64,000 nucleotides of DNA from Owenia fusiformis (GCA_903813345.2 CAIIXF020000006.1:27845936-27909935), one strand, 5' to 3'. Shown: positions 11,273 through 24,110, counted from the stretch's first letter. Made by a program: numbers and translations. The notes: generated from the letters alone by a model not told the origin.

Positions 11273-12095
11273 CAGGGTGACCCAAAAAACAGAACCATTC
11301 AAAAATGAAATAACTTCTTTAATACATTTGTGTAATCAGCTTCATTTTTTATGTACAGAAACTATAATCTATGGATGACAATGTGAGGCTAAATATAAAG
11401 ATGTAATAATAATTACAGTAGATTCAGTAGTGTCAACAAGGCCTTACAAGGGTTGCACATCGTATGTTTAAACCAATCACATTCTTTTTTAAACCAATCA
11501 CATTCAATCCGTCGTTGATTGGTCAAAAATACCGACATAAACATTGAGTCGGTTAAGCACGTGGCTTTCTCATTGGTACAAGGCGGTCATAAAACATCCA
11601 AGATAGGAAAGCTGATCATTTTTTCCATTCTGGTGTTTAAAAGTTCTTCTTTAGCCCTCTTCAAAACTATTTTAAATATTTTACTTTGATACCACATTCT
11701 GCTGTCTTAATGATTTCTTGAGAATTTGTCCTACAGAATTTTGTATAGCGTTTGAGGTGTTCTTGCCCAGCGTCTAGGAATTTTAGTCGCCTTATTTTTC
11801 ATAGGTGTTTTACCATTGCTTATCATTCATTTTTCAATTAAATTAATACTAAACGAGACGTTAATTTTACGTCTTCTTTGGATCTCCAAATATGATTGTG
11901 TCAAAATATTGATTTTTCAAAAATTAGACACATTCTAAGATCATCCATGAAATCACAAATAATCAATTTTGTGATGCAATCTTAATATCATATTATCATC
12001 CATAGATTCTAGTTTCGGAGTTTGTGCACATAATTAGGATAGGTATTTAATAGATAATTACACTTTTAGAAGGCTTTGTTTTTGGGGTAGCCTTG
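11273..12095. mobile_element. Degenerate Tc1/mariner-type element
   Basis: The left end CAGGGTGACCCAAAAAACAG follows TA (11271-11272). The right end GGGGTAGCCTTG precedes TA (12096-12097) and is its diverged inverse. The inverted similarity extends inward to about 11385 and 11990 (ATCCATAGATT..TAGTTTC). No transposase frame survives. Confidence 0.6.
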
Positions 12096-12111
12096 TATTT
12101 TCGGGATCACC

Positions 12112-12240
12112 TCATTATACCGACGCGTATTATACCGAAACCCATTATACCGACGCGCATTATACCGAAACCTATTATACCGACGCGCATTGTGCCGAAA
12201 GCCAACATAGGCCTACCGATGCCCGTTGTACCGAAATCCG
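12112..12240. repeat. ATTATACCGACGCGC / ATTATACCGAAACCC tandem repeat
   Basis: Two 15-bp half units alternate to make a 30-bp period (CATTATACCGACGCG then CATTATACCGAAACC), decaying toward the right into CCGATGCCCGTTGTACCGAA. The reverse complement of the same repeat lies at 16744-16838. The ORFs across it are repeat artefacts. Confidence 0.85.
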
Positions 12241-13082
12241 TGCCAGTGGGACGGCACGTTGCCTTAACCTATCAGTTTTATGTGCACTTCTGCGTGGGAC
12301 TATATCTTTACAGCAGAAATTTCAAGTTTTTGTCAGTGTAGACATAAAAAGTTGCGGTCCTCATACTCGCGCGTTTTTCAATATTTTCATTTGAAACTCG
12401 CAAGAACGGTGCTTTGAATCTAGCTCTATACATAATTTTTTCATTGAACAGACAAGTCTTGAAAATTAAAAATTCATTTTTATTTACTTCCACAATATTT
12501 TAACTTTAAACTTTTTAATATGAGACTAGATGTTAATCTGTTTTTTTTTTATATATTCATATTCAATTAAAAGTTAATCGCGCAAAGACATATTTTCAGA
12601 TAAAGCTTAGGGATTATAAATCTTTGAACATCTTTACATCTCAGTTGCGGCCAGAAATTTTTTAACTGATGCTAGGCGTTTCGAATTGAGGGGTCGTCTC
12701 AACAAACTTAATTCCAGTTAACCATCAATTTCTGTGTTTCATATCTAGGATAAAGTCATAATTCTGTTATTTATGTTTGATTATGGTAAACACTGTACTT
12801 AATAAAATATATTTAACTGTGGTAAATTCTGTATTCAATGAAGTAAACATTTATTTATACTGTATTGTTTCATTGGTAGAAATAAATAATTGTGCTATTA
12901 AATATAAAGTTTCACATTTCTTATTGAACTTGATACGAGGGGTGATCAATAAGTAATGGACGCTTTCTTACACAGATACTTTTTATAGACCAATCCCTTT
13001 GATTTTCCTACCAGTGATACATCATTCAATTATCTATCAATTCTGAAGATTTGAAGACAAGATATATAATACATATTGATAT

Positions 13083-13624
13083 TTATCCCATACTTGGACG
13101 TGTTACGGGTACATAAAGCCGGTTTGTAAAAACTTATATTTTCATCAGCGGGCAGATATAGCTTTACGTCCCGCTCCGAGCGGGCAGATATACTATATCT
13201 GCCCGCTACGTCATAATCGCTGTTCCCGTATTGGTTCTTTTTTGTAACGTTCGCATACTGTAAACGACAATGGGGAATAAAAACGCAGACAATCTCGACC
13301 TGTTTGATGCTTTAAAGAAGGGAAGGAGCAGTGTACCGGCGTTAATAATCAAAGATTTGAATAGGAAAGAAACAGGAATACAAAACTGGACATGAATATT
13401 TTAAGAATATTCCACGGTTGGTTGCAAAGTTTCTGAACTTTGGCAAATTGAACAATGTGATTGGTATGGGATAAACAGATCATCCTATAGTCGGTTCAGG
13501 ATATTTGGATTATCCCTTGGCCAATATAATATATCTACCCTCGGGACCTACGGCCCTCGGGCAGATATATTATATTGGCCTCGGGATAATCCCAATATCC
13601 TGAACCTCATATAGGATAATCTCT
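13083..13624. mobile_element. Palindrome-rich insertion nested in the mariner arm
   Basis: Its absence from the right mariner arm marks it as an insertion: GATAT at the left breakpoint continues as ATCTTTATTTCC after about 13624. It holds several palindromes. GCGGGCAGATATAGC pairs with ATATCTGCCCGC (13148-13205). GGTTCAGGATATTTGGATTA with the CCAATATAATATATCT block (13492-13545) pairs with the inverted copy at 13560-13615. TTATCCCATAC at 13084 is matched by GTATGGGATAA at 13464. Exact ends and class are unclear; two nested hairpin elements are possible. Confidence 0.6.
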
Positions 13625-13866
13625 ATATCTTTATTTCCATGAAGGAGGTACAGGTACCCCGGGACCGACATTTACGTCACATATTCAGATTTTAGCCAGT
13701 TTGGTAAATTTCAGTTAGATTTGAACGTTTTATATGCAACATGTGTTGTGTTGTTTAAAAAATTTTGCTGACTGGTAACACATAAACAGAAAGTATTGTA
13801 ATGTCAGAGTGTTGTATGGAAGGGGTTTGCAGGTCAATTTGAGAAAGCATTCAGTGGAAGAAAGGG

Positions 13867-14154
13867 GTGGTGAGAGAAGGGAACACCCTACTCCAAATGG
13901 ACAATGCACCTGTCCACAGATCTCGAAATGTTCAGAAAACAATATCCCTGGACCTCAAAATTGAGCCCCTGGACAATGCGCCATATTGTCCAGATCTGCT
14001 CACATGTGACTTGTTTATTTCTATACTACTTATTTCTATAGAGAAAGGACGCAGGTTTATTGACATTGATGAAATAAAACAACCCGTGCAACTGCATCTT
14101 GCTACCATGTCAGAGAATGGATTCAGCCTTGTCTCACAATCTTTAGGAGGATGA
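13867..14154 (+). pseudogene. Mariner transposase C-terminal remnant
   Basis: The open stretch encodes LLQMDNAPVHRSRNVQKTI and then PLDNAPYCPDLLTCDLFIS. This corresponds to the second catalytic Asp (xxDNAxxH) and the PYSPDLxPxDxxLF block of the DDE/D domain of mariner transposases. The helix-turn-helix N-terminus and first catalytic Asp are missing, and the frame ends early. It lies inside the inverted arms of the element at 12936-14572 and is non-functional. Confidence 0.85.
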
Positions 14155-15060
14155 GGAATTGTGTACATGTAGCACTTGATGGAAACTATTTAGAGGGCCC
14201 TGTGGAATGAATGTGGCATGAATACCACATAGTGATGATAAAATATTCAAAATTATTATATTATTACTATGGCATAACAAAATGGGGTAATTCATGATCA
14301 TAATGGTTTGTTTTATTCAGCCTGCATTCAACTGCATTGCATGTTAAACAATCTAAAATAGCTTCGAATATGTGACGTAAATGTCGGTCCCGGGGTACCT
14401 GTACCTCCTTCACGGAAATAAAGATATATCAACATGTAATATATATATTGTCTTCAAATCTTCAGAGTTGAAAGATAATTGAATGATGTATCACTGGTAA
14501 GAAAATCGAAGGGATTGGTCTATAAAAAGCATCTGTGTAAAAAAGCGTCCATTACTTATTGATCACCCCTCGTAATTACTATATTTTCGATCTTGTGCTG
14601 ATGGGGCCAAACATTGTTGTCATTGAGAGAGAGCAAGATATGTTGCCATGGAGATAGTAAGAAACGCATTCATTTGCTTTACTTTAAATCTTTACAAATC
14701 CAAGTATTATTTTTATCAATGTGTGCCCCAATGATCCCATTAATTCTGAAGTTATTTCATTTTCTAACCATTTCACAAACATTTTTTCATATAATACTTC
14801 TAAATTGGCATCATTTCCATGTTTAAATTGCTTATACAGTTTTTGGCTACTGATATCATCTCTATCATCAGTTTTCATTCCACAAACGAAATATCAATTA
14901 TTTTGCCCAATATTTCAGTTTCATTATTTTGAAACATTGAATACATGTTTTAATTGGCAGTTTAAAATGGTGCTCATTAACTAAGTCCAATATTCAGCGT
15001 CCTTTTAATATCTATTTAGGGGCAAATCAATACTAGGCTTTGCAAATCATCTGATTCTCA

Positions 15061-15217
15061 ATTTGCCAAGGGCCGGTAAACGGTTGGACCTTCGGACCGG
15101 GTGTCCGTAGTGACAATGATCAACAACTCCGTACCTGAGGCTCGAACGCGGGACCTCCGTATCCCACGACGTTCAACCGCAAAGTAGCCTCAGTCTACGC
15201 CACTAGGCTACCCTGCT
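15061..15217 (-). repeat. tRNA-derived SINE (minus strand)
   Basis: Read on the minus strand from 15217 it has an A-box-like TAGCCTAGTGGCGTAGACTG and, about 45 bp further, a B-box-like GCGTTCGAGCCTC, the RNA polymerase III promoter pair of a tRNA. A unique tail follows with ACTACGGACACCCGGTCCGA. It does not fold as a clean tRNA, so I call it a SINE head rather than a tRNA gene. Confidence 0.7.
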
Positions 15218-16325
15218 TAGGTGTCAAAACTGCTAAAAAATAATGTAGTTGTTACAATCATTTGCTTGGATAAACATGATATTACATTTCTTAATTGATT
15301 AATCTGATTTAATTGGAATCGAAGTTCGACCAGCGATCAAGGCAATGCAATCAACAACTCTTGCAAATGCGAACGGGAGTCGTAAAGACAGAAAGTACAA
15401 GAATCGTGATCAATGTAAAGTATAATATTTAAACACATCTTTGAATATCGGGTAGGAGAAACGTTCCAAAATGAAGAAGAATCATTTAGAACATTTGATT
15501 TGCTGCCAATATATCAATTGCGTCTCAAATGAATGAAATAAAAGGTTTCGCTGGCCACTAAAGCCGATGAGTGAAAACAATTCTAGATCGCTCAATATAA
15601 CGGTAAGTGAATAGGTTTGTGTATATATATATGTCGAGGAAAATAAGCTATTTCGACGCTTGAAATAATCTGATTACGCTTATTAATAATTACGCGTGGC
15701 TATTAAACACAAATGTCGTGTAGAACAAAAACAAGAAAACTGAACGGCGGGCCTATTAAGGAAAGTTTTCAAAGTGTTCAAGATATTTCCGCATGTTCAA
15801 AAAACACAAAATTTTAAATTTATATTTTAGGCTATCCATATTTTGTCAGATATCTCCAATTCATATTACAGGGAAAACATAATCATGCTTCTGAAAAGAA
15901 TTTACAATCACTACTCAAAATGAGGCACGGACACGAGTACAGAGAAAAGCTTAGTGAAGGCATTTATCTAATAGTGGCTTTTCCATATAGCTTTGAAATC
16001 GCGTTAAGGTTTCATTTTAATGAGATTTTAGGAGATCTGCATTTTTAATCACTAAAGACTAATGTTTTCTTCTATTTGAATTCTTTGTGTAATTTTCTAT
16101 CAAAACAACTTAGTTTTTGCACTGTTATTTACCTTTATTCAAATTCTAGAGATTTTCAAGTTTTCTAAAAATGGTCGGGCTAAATCCCCTTTGACAAAGT
16201 AACATACATTGGTAATATAAAGGGCTTTCTTCAATGTAACAAAAGCGAGGGGCTTAGTATATGCATTTACACCTTCATTTACAAAACAAAATTCAAATCG
16301 AAGAAACTTAATAAAAGTAGCACAA

Positions 16326-16602
16326 GTGATTTACTCGATTACGCTGGTTACCGGAACGGTTCGTTTATGTAACTTAAGTGAGGAATTAAATCGACGATTC
16401 TGTTGTCTTCTGGGCTATTTTTTCGCAAACATGAACTTTTTCTAAAACATCTGATACTAATACACGTTTGTGAGAAAAAACGTCGTGGGGATTCAGCCTA
16501 CAACGCGTGAAATAAGGAAAAAAGAAAATCGTACCTTCGACGTTCCGACATTTTGTTACCAAAACGAACCGTTTCGGTAACCAGTGTAATCGAGTGGATC
16601 AC
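16326..16602. mobile_element. 277-bp hairpin-ended MITE
   Basis: GTGATTTACTCGATTACGCT with GGTTACCGGAACGGTTCGTT on the left pairs with ACGAACCGTTTCGGTAACC..GTAATCGAGTGGATCAC on the right, about 40 bp with few mismatches. There is no coding capacity. Target duplication is not clear. Confidence 0.75.
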
Positions 16603-16743
16603 CAGTGACTAGGCTATATTTTCTAGCTTTGGGTCAAATTATAATCTGCAACTTGACTTATTTGTAGGTTTAAATCGAGAAAGCAAAAAATTCGTAACCA
16701 GGAAGTTCATCCATTTTGTTATAGTTGTGGAACAGTGATTATG

Positions 16744-16838
16744 GCATTCGGTATAACGCCTTTCGGTACAATGCGCGTCGGTATAATGGGTTTCGGTATA
16801 ATGTGCGTCGGTATAATGGGTTTCGGTATAATGCGCGG
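16744..16838. repeat. Inverted copy of the 15/30-bp ATTATACC repeat
   Basis: TCGGTATAATGCGCG and TCGGTATAATGGGTT half units alternate with a 30-bp period, the reverse complement of the array at 12112-12240. The ORFs reading MRYNGFRYN-like peptides on both strands are repeat-encoded. Confidence 0.85.
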
Positions 16839-16986
16839 ACCCCGTATTTTCTACCTCTGTTGGGGTCGTTCCACCATAGGGTAGGTTTTATATGTATATG
16901 TATTTTCACAAGAACTTGCATTTTAAGATATTTTATTTTCGATTTAATGATTCAAATTACACTTTTAATATTCATCACTTCGTAGC

Positions 16987-17265
16987 ATGGTGCCGCTTCA
17001 CAACTTCATTCGGGGACGTTATTTGGTCTGGGTGGTTCAAATGGATCGGGTCCACCACAAAATATAAATTCCACAAATTTTATCGGGATGTCGTCCGAGC
17101 CCCACCCCACAAGTCCTTCCACGACCTCCTCAGAGCAGCCCGTTTCCATGCTAATTTCATTGACAACACAGGACGATCCCATGGCAACACTGTTCTTAAC
17201 GCTGAAGAAAGGGATGATGCTTGTAGAATTGTTTGTTTATTGTTTTATTTATTTCCTTAATTCCA
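16987..17265 (+). other. Possible exon, unrecognised
   Basis: The stretch after TTCATCACTTCGTAG is less AT-rich than its surroundings. It is open in two frames for about 90 codons. One frame gives a Ser/Thr/Pro-rich peptide ending at a TAA at 17268. No family is recognised and no downstream donor is convincing, so a terminal exon or chance are both possible. Confidence 0.2.
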
Positions 17266-17279
17266 AATAATACAAGTAC

Positions 17280-19340
17280 AATCACAATAGTGGAAGACAC
17301 CCCAAGGGGCATATGAGCCACGTTATATTAAACAAAAAACATTAACAAGTAGCGGAATAAATACATGATGTGCTGCGAATCTACTATAAGATATATTTCT
17401 TTCCAAAAATAATGTATGGTTATCATTTTGTATTCCTGCTGATGATTATATAAAAGATGAATGGTTAGTTTTGTAGATTCATTGACTCTTTTTGACTTGT
17501 TAGATAATAAAACAATAATATTCGTCACTCTGGTAATATATTAAATAACTCAAGTTCATTTACCTCAGAGAATAATGGTGATAGAAACAGAAAATAATAA
17601 TCTCAAACGATGCTGTTTCTATGTGTAGTTTATTGTCATAGTTTGTTGTCATAGTAAGTTTATTGTCATTGTTTATTATATCGTTCATTGTTACCTGGGT
17701 ATTCTATTGTTCAATTATTACGTCATAAATGGTACATTATAACTGTGCAATAGCGGATCTGGGCGGTGGCGCCGGGAACGCGCGCACCCCCTAAAATGTT
17801 TCCAATAAATCATAGTGTTAGAATTCTCAGAAAAATTCAGAAAATTAATACAAAAACTAGTCTCAAACAGAAGCCTTTCTTAATGAAGTCATTGATATTT
17901 TAATGGGAAAATGCTCAGAATTCAAGAATTCATTAAATTGCATTACCATAGAAACCTAATTATAAAGCACACCTGAATATAAAATGAACTTGAGTTATTA
18001 AATAAGTCAACATTATTGTAAGCACTTACAATTGGCAAACATCCAGATCCATATAACTTCTGATTTCAGTACTCTTGATTAGTGAACCAACACACGTCCT
18101 TAACATTCTAGGGAATCCGGGTGTAAATGCTTTGCCCCTCAGACAAGGAGGAAGGCGTTGGTCGAATAAGTTTACGATTATTGCTAAAAAGTAAAAATGA
18201 ACATAATCACGGTGACCAAGTGTTAACAGTGGAGATTGTCCCTAACTTCAGTTATCCGCAAACGCGTTAATTGCACGAGTCTTTTGCTATAGCCTTGTTA
18301 AATCGGAAAATGAGCGATTCTGGCAGTGGTACACATATTTTGCCTGAAAATCACTAGCCTGCCTTGTATTCAATGAATACATCGATTCATAAGGAAAGTA
18401 CTCACAAATTAAAAGAGCTAAGACCGAATAATTTTTTTTGGATTAAACTATTTGGACGTGTCCAAAAATATCCCTTCTCCATCGTTAACTCCACTTTCTA
18501 CATTATGGCAATTTTAAGATAAAGATAGTTAAAATATAAACATGATCTTAAGAGTAGTAAATGTTATTCCACGTTGTTGAATGGATAGTCTGTTTAAACT
18601 TAATAATTAAATGACACAAAATGCAAATTCAGTACATATTTCTGGCATTTTTGGTATATAATTGCGAGTACTATGAAGTATGATCGCCAAAATAGATACT
18701 GGGTATGAAGAAGAGGATTTTAGGTAGAAGTCAAGTAATGTCAGTTTGTAAAATATATTTGTAGAATATTCTTACCTTTTTGCTCCATTCTAACGAATGT
18801 CGTATTCCATTTTCTTAAAAAACACGTCTAAATCGTTTGAAAAACACGCCGTCCATTGTTAAGACTTGAGCATCGTTATAATTATAATTAGCTAACCCTT
18901 GTAACCACATAATACTGCCTAATTGGGCGCATCATTTTGATACGTCAAGATCAAGAAGTCCTGCATTACGTTCTCTTCCATGAAGAACACACACACGGAC
19001 AACTGACAAACTGACAACTGCCACGTCGGCCTTTGCACACAATTTAAGGTGCCACATTTTTGTAAAACAAACATTTGGACGACATTTTCTCGAAACTACA
19101 TTAATGGCATTTCAGAAACACCAGTATAAACAAATATTGTATGATACAGAAAATAACGTTTTTGTAGTTATTGATACTCACGGGTATAATTTGGTCGTTC
19201 TGTTGTAAAACCACTTGCACATCCTAACATAGCACTAAATGTAGATAAATAATATTCACAAATCAGAGAAACCCCTAGAAGACTATATAGTTCATTGCCA
19301 AATCCACATGTTAAGACGTGCAGGTTCTTCATATGTTTCA
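17280..19340. other. Gene-free AT-rich stretch
   Basis: No exon, structured RNA or repeat with definable ends recognised. A few TTTATTGTCAT iterations occur at 17630-17680. Confidence 0.4.
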
Positions 19341-19347
19341 AAGTGTG

Positions 19348-19539
19348 CAGGGTGGCCCAAAATGAATTGAACCCACAAATGTGCTTGTAATTTCTATAAC
19401 CAATAAGATAAGTGCTTCATTTTTCTCTCATAGCCATTGTTTATGAAAAATATTTGTTATCATCTCAGCAGCTTGATTTGGATGAAAGATATTAGCACTA
19501 ACTTAATCTTATGGGTTGCATTCATTTTTGGTCACTCTG
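19348..19539. mobile_element. Small mariner-type MITE
   Basis: CAGGGTGGCCCAAAATGAAT with TGAACCCA on the left is the diverged inverse of TGGGTTGCATTCATTTTTGG with TCACTCTG on the right, which is followed by TA. The length is about 192 bp. The ends resemble those of the element at 11273, suggesting a shared transposase family. Confidence 0.65.
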
Positions 19540-20904
19540 TACATAATACATACACGCGGCCAGAATCAAGATGAGGCAAAAATTAGTAGGCGAGGCTATT
19601 TAAAGGATTTATATTACTACATTTGTTTAAGATGAAAAACGTCTGAAATGCATTATTTTGAGATTTTGTTGGGGCAATTGTCTCGCCTGGCTCGTGTCTG
19701 GCTACGTTTCATCAAATTCATCGAAAAAGTACGAGAACTTCTTACCTCAATATCAGAATCGACTTCATATTTGCAATCCTTGATTCTTCTTGCTTGATCC
19801 AATTTTTGAGAGTTGTTTTGCAGTAGGTATTTATATTGACATTACAGAAGAAAAATGAGCATTTAACAAATTGAACACATTGCCTGCCTATAAAATCATA
19901 TTTATTTGATTCCTTTATTTCCTTTTTATAACTAAGTAAGAAATATTGGTCTGTTATCCGGTTCATTTTGCCATTTAATACACAAATCGTAAAATTTTCG
20001 ACGTCAAAACCTAAAACACTTTGGATAATATTTCGTCTCTCGAAATTATTCCGACCAATACATCAAAATACCAACAAAGTTAAACATAATGAATATATTA
20101 AACGTCGCATGGAGCCGATTACACAATTATAAAGCCGTATACTTTGCATACACTTTTGACAGTATATCCGAATTGTTTTTATTTTAAATATCATTGAATC
20201 TGTCTCGGGTCAAATTGGCATTTACTATATTTTTGATATTCTGATGAAAAAAAATTGCAGGGTAATGACTAGAAGGTAGCCTTTGTTAAAATATGTGTTT
20301 AATAACGATCATTCCGAGTGTGGGACGTCAGTACGTACCTTTTGCAGTAACTTCGTATTATAGATCACAATGGGTGTACTTGCACATTTCTTTGATTAGT
20401 AAGTCTGATTGCATTGATTTTGGGTGTTTTATTTGAATTTCAGTCAAATTTAGTTGCAGAATTACGTGATGATTACGTGTAAATGTAACACTTGTTAATA
20501 ATTATATTACATGAATAATAAAAAATTGTACTGAATCATCATTCGGACCAGAAGAAAGAAAAAAATCAATTTCAAAATGAGAAAAATATTAAATATGAAT
20601 ATCTGAATTTTTCTAATGCAGGTATGATATCTAATACTGAAGTGCCAGATATCTGGATATAGTCTACCTAGATTGTGTCATTGTAAAATAAATTTACATA
20701 CATATCTGCATTTCTCGTATGCAGGTATGGCATTGCACTGAAGTGTCAGTTATACCACGGACCTCTGCCAGATATAAGCTCCTCTGTGTCAAGGCTCAAT
20801 AAATATCATTTGAGCCTACTACCAATAGGGGCTAGAGCTGGCTCCGGATCTGTGAGTTATACCTGGATTGTGTAACTAATTAGCATGTTATGAAGAGATC
20901 GAAC

Positions 20905-21301
20905 CAGAGGGGGGAATAACACCACAGTTCAAATATGACATACGCTTGTAATGTAAACCTGTATTGAGGTGACATACATCTCTGCAGGCTGTCTGATTGG
21001 TCAAAAGTCAACAAACAAATGACGAATTTTCGAAATACGCTTCGAATAATATTATGTTAATTTCTGGTGTGTTAACCAATATCATAGCTTGTTATTTCAC
21101 ATCAAGATGACGAAAGATGTATGGAATATGCCCTCATCAATTAAAACATCACATCGAAGTGTAGTATTTGAAAATTAGCCAATGAAAATTTGAACGAACG
21201 AAGGTGGTAAGCAAGAGACGTAATTATGTCTGTCTTATCCCGTGTCAGGACTGGCATGGGATAATGTCTGTCATCTTTAAAACTCTGGGGCTTTCCCTCT
21301 T
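20905..21301. mobile_element. MITE with 9-bp target duplication (copy 2)
   Basis: An inverted homologue of 4614-4983 over its whole length. Ends are CAGAGGGGGGAATAACACC and, reverse complemented, AAGAGGGAAAGCCCCAGAG. It is flanked by the perfect direct repeat AGATCGAAC at 20896-20904 and 21302-21310. Two independent 9-bp duplications define the family limits. Confidence 0.85.
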
Positions 21302-21864
21302 AGATCGAACGCAGGACGCGTTGTGCAGACGTTATTTACGCATGTAGACGTGAATAACGCGCATGTTGAAAAACACATTCAACGACGCATTATACAAGTA
21401 TTCAAAGAAATATGGACAGCAGCTTTGGAGATCCAAACGACATGAAATATTGACTCTTAGATCTACTGTATGTCATAATTTCAAATACTCCAACATAGAG
21501 GGAATCGTAACGGTTAGTAATAGAGGTCCTACACAAAATCAAATCCAATTTGTCTAATTTTTCGATATTCAAAAAATCTTTTCTAAGTAACTATTAACAC
21601 AAAAATAGATTCGTTTAGGATTACAAGTCCTATATACTTTCTGATAATATACAAGATCAAAACATCAAGGGTTTGCAAATACAAATTTATGCCTAAGAAG
21701 GGTGAGGGAGGAGGTATAAAAACAGACGGTATGTGACATATATCTGTCACATCCTCATATTAATATCGAATATTGTCCTTTGTTTTGATTGGCAGGGGCG
21801 AGGTGAAAGGGAAAATAACATGAAAGGACATATGACATGATACAAGTCATCAACATACACTAAA

Positions 21865-21957
21865 TTTCACCACCTGCCATTTATTACAGAAGCTGAATTC
21901 CGCTGACGCTGTCTGCCAAACGCCGAACACTGTCTGCAAAAACAATTCGTATGTCAC
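21865..21957. mobile_element. GTCACCACCTGCC MITE, diverged copy
   Basis: TTTCACCACCTGCCATTTATTACAG..CTGCCAAACGCCGAACACTGTC..ATGTCAC resembles the better preserved copy at 22465-22597, with a decayed right end. Confidence 0.5.
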
Positions 21958-22464
21958 ATCTTATTCAAGTGATTTCCATAGAAACAAAATTGAAACCACT
22001 AAGTCAACTAACTGCACATTGGTTATCAAATACAGAGAACATAGAAGTAACATCTTATTCAATAATTTATTTATTTTTCTTTAAAAATCAATTATCAATT
22101 TATAACAAATAACATATATTTAGTGCATACACATATACTGTACATCTATAAGTAAGCTACCATCTCTAGAATATTGGAGAAATATGGACATACAATAATC
22201 AAATAGTAGTCCTTTGTGTGTTATACACCATTAGAAAGTCATGGTTATGTTGTAACAATGATGAAGTAAAAGTGTATATAGAAATATCACCATACCTTTA
22301 CATACCATGGAATGGATGTAATCATAATGGACATTCAGGTTGGATGATGTGATTTTATTCAATATTCTCCATGCATTCATAAAAGATATACAGCTGTACA
22401 ATAAAGTACAATATGCACCTGCAAACTCAACTCAAGACATGAACACAAGACAATAACATGCAAA

Positions 22465-22597
22465 ATGTCACCACCTGCCATTTGTTACAGACACTGACCA
22501 TCAACACCAAACACAAACCTCCAACCACCAAACGCCGAATACCATCCACAAAAGTTTGGAGACTCCAACAAAATGCCATCACTTCTGGTGGTGACAT
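22465..22597. mobile_element. GTCACCACCTGCC MITE, best copy
   Basis: A 133-bp element with inverted ends ATGTCACCAC and GTGGTGACAT. The interior holds TGCCATTTGTTACAGACACT then ACCACCAAACGCCGAATACC. Other copies occur near 21865, 40427, 58909 and 59222. No coding capacity; superfamily not assigned. Confidence 0.75.
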
Positions 22598-22599
22598 AA

Positions 22600-24105
22600 A
22601 TACATGACAACTTTGGAGAATATCAAGAATAAACATTGGCCGTGACATGTAAAATTATAACAGTACTCAACATTATGTCCCTTAAATAGTTTACACCGAG
22701 TAAGTCTATAGTACATTGTGCTTTAAGTTTCAGCTTTTGAAACTAAATTTATAGCTTCTTGAGAAATTATTTCACAATTTTTTCTGAAATATTGTCAAAA
22801 TTGAATGATTTAAAAAATCCAAATATTTGATCGCTTGAAATTTTCTAGGTGTATAGTATCACATCCTTGCTGCAAGGGTATTTTACAAGTATATACCCTT
22901 GCTTCTCTCTATTCAATTGTTGGGCTTGAGCAAACAAACTGGACATTAAACAATATTAGCCTACATAACATACCTTAAGAGAACTACTACACACAGTGTA
23001 CAAGGGTAATTAAAATCCTGTTGAACAGTCTACAAAGCTGTCTTTATACTACAGCAGTATGCCCTTACATATCTTATGACTTAGAAGTTTGTTATATGTA
23101 ACAAAAAATCATAGGATTTATACAAATATTAGCTTAAGAATAAACCATCATCCGTAGAACATTCTATAGTATGTCCAAAATTAAAATATTTAACCATTTC
23201 ACGAAAAAGAAAAAGAATACTGCAGAAATATGGTGGTTTGAAGAGGCACAAATGGTAAGATTATTCATAAGTTCCAGGAAAGGAGACATGTAATTGGACA
23301 ATTTGCACAACGCATTTTCTGCGTTGACCACTAGGAAACTCATCTTATATAAGGCCCCAAGAATGAAACTACCTGGGCTTGAGTGAAGGGCTGAATTTAG
23401 GCATAAATGAAGTCCTTTGAAGAAGGATGATAGTATCACATAAATTACTCCTAGTCTTGTGTATTGCTTGTATTGTTGGGACTTTTTTCACCAGTTTTTA
23501 CAGGGGTTGTTAAATACAAAACTGGTTCTAAAACATTACACAGGGGACTACACCACGGCACTGTACATAGCAACCAGCAATGTGTAGAGGTAAGGAAATA
23601 AATCAAATTTATACATAATATTTAATCTGTTCATTTCTTAACAAAAACAAACAAACAAACAATTGTTAAAAATGAGAGAAAAATACCCAATTGGCCCTAC
23701 ATTGTCCGGTAAAATGTGTAAAGTTGAACCCGGCTGGGAACAGCTTAAAATTTTCACATGTGCATTTTCAACCAAATCACTAAATATGAGATGTAAAAAG
23801 CAAAACTTTAAGCAAAACTTTAAAATGCTAATGTTGATAATGTCAATTCTCCTAAGTACATGGCACAAATCGAGAAAATGTATTTATTCATGTTGCTGTA
23901 CATATATCCAGACACTGGTAATGATTTTTCTGAGATTCTACAATTTATAATTTATTCTTTCGAAACCAATCTTTCCTGACTAAAACATATCAAATATAAA
24001 AGCAACATGCTGCCTATAAGTATTGGATTGTACACTAACATAAATGTAAATAATTTGTTGATCTAAGATACAAAATTGGAATATGAACAAAAATAGTTTG
24101 GAAAT
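22600..24105. other. Gene-free AT-rich stretch
   Basis: No coding exon or repeat boundary recognised. The short ORFs on both strands have AT-driven composition and no family likeness. Confidence 0.4.
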
Positions 24106-24110
24106 AAATA

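Larger units (their letters stand above)
12936..14572. mobile_element. Mariner-family transposon remnant with TA duplication
   Basis: Ends CGAGGGGTGATCAATAAGTA and its inverse CTTATTGATCACCCCTCG are directly flanked by TA at 12934-12935 and 14573-14574. The inverted arms run about 140 bp on the left (to about 13080), resume at about 13625-13690, and match 14363-14572 on the right. The left arm is split by a nested palindromic insertion (13083-13624). A transposase remnant lies at 13867-14154. Long inverted arms plus a truncated transposase suggest an internally rearranged, inactive copy. Confidence 0.88.

Noticed and set aside
15061-15217. Possible functional tRNA gene on the minus strand
   Set aside because: A and B boxes are present but the stems do not pair cleanly and a SINE-like tail follows.
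16725-16985. ORF with repeated RYNGFRYN-like peptide
   Set aside because: Direct translation of the 30-bp tandem repeat.
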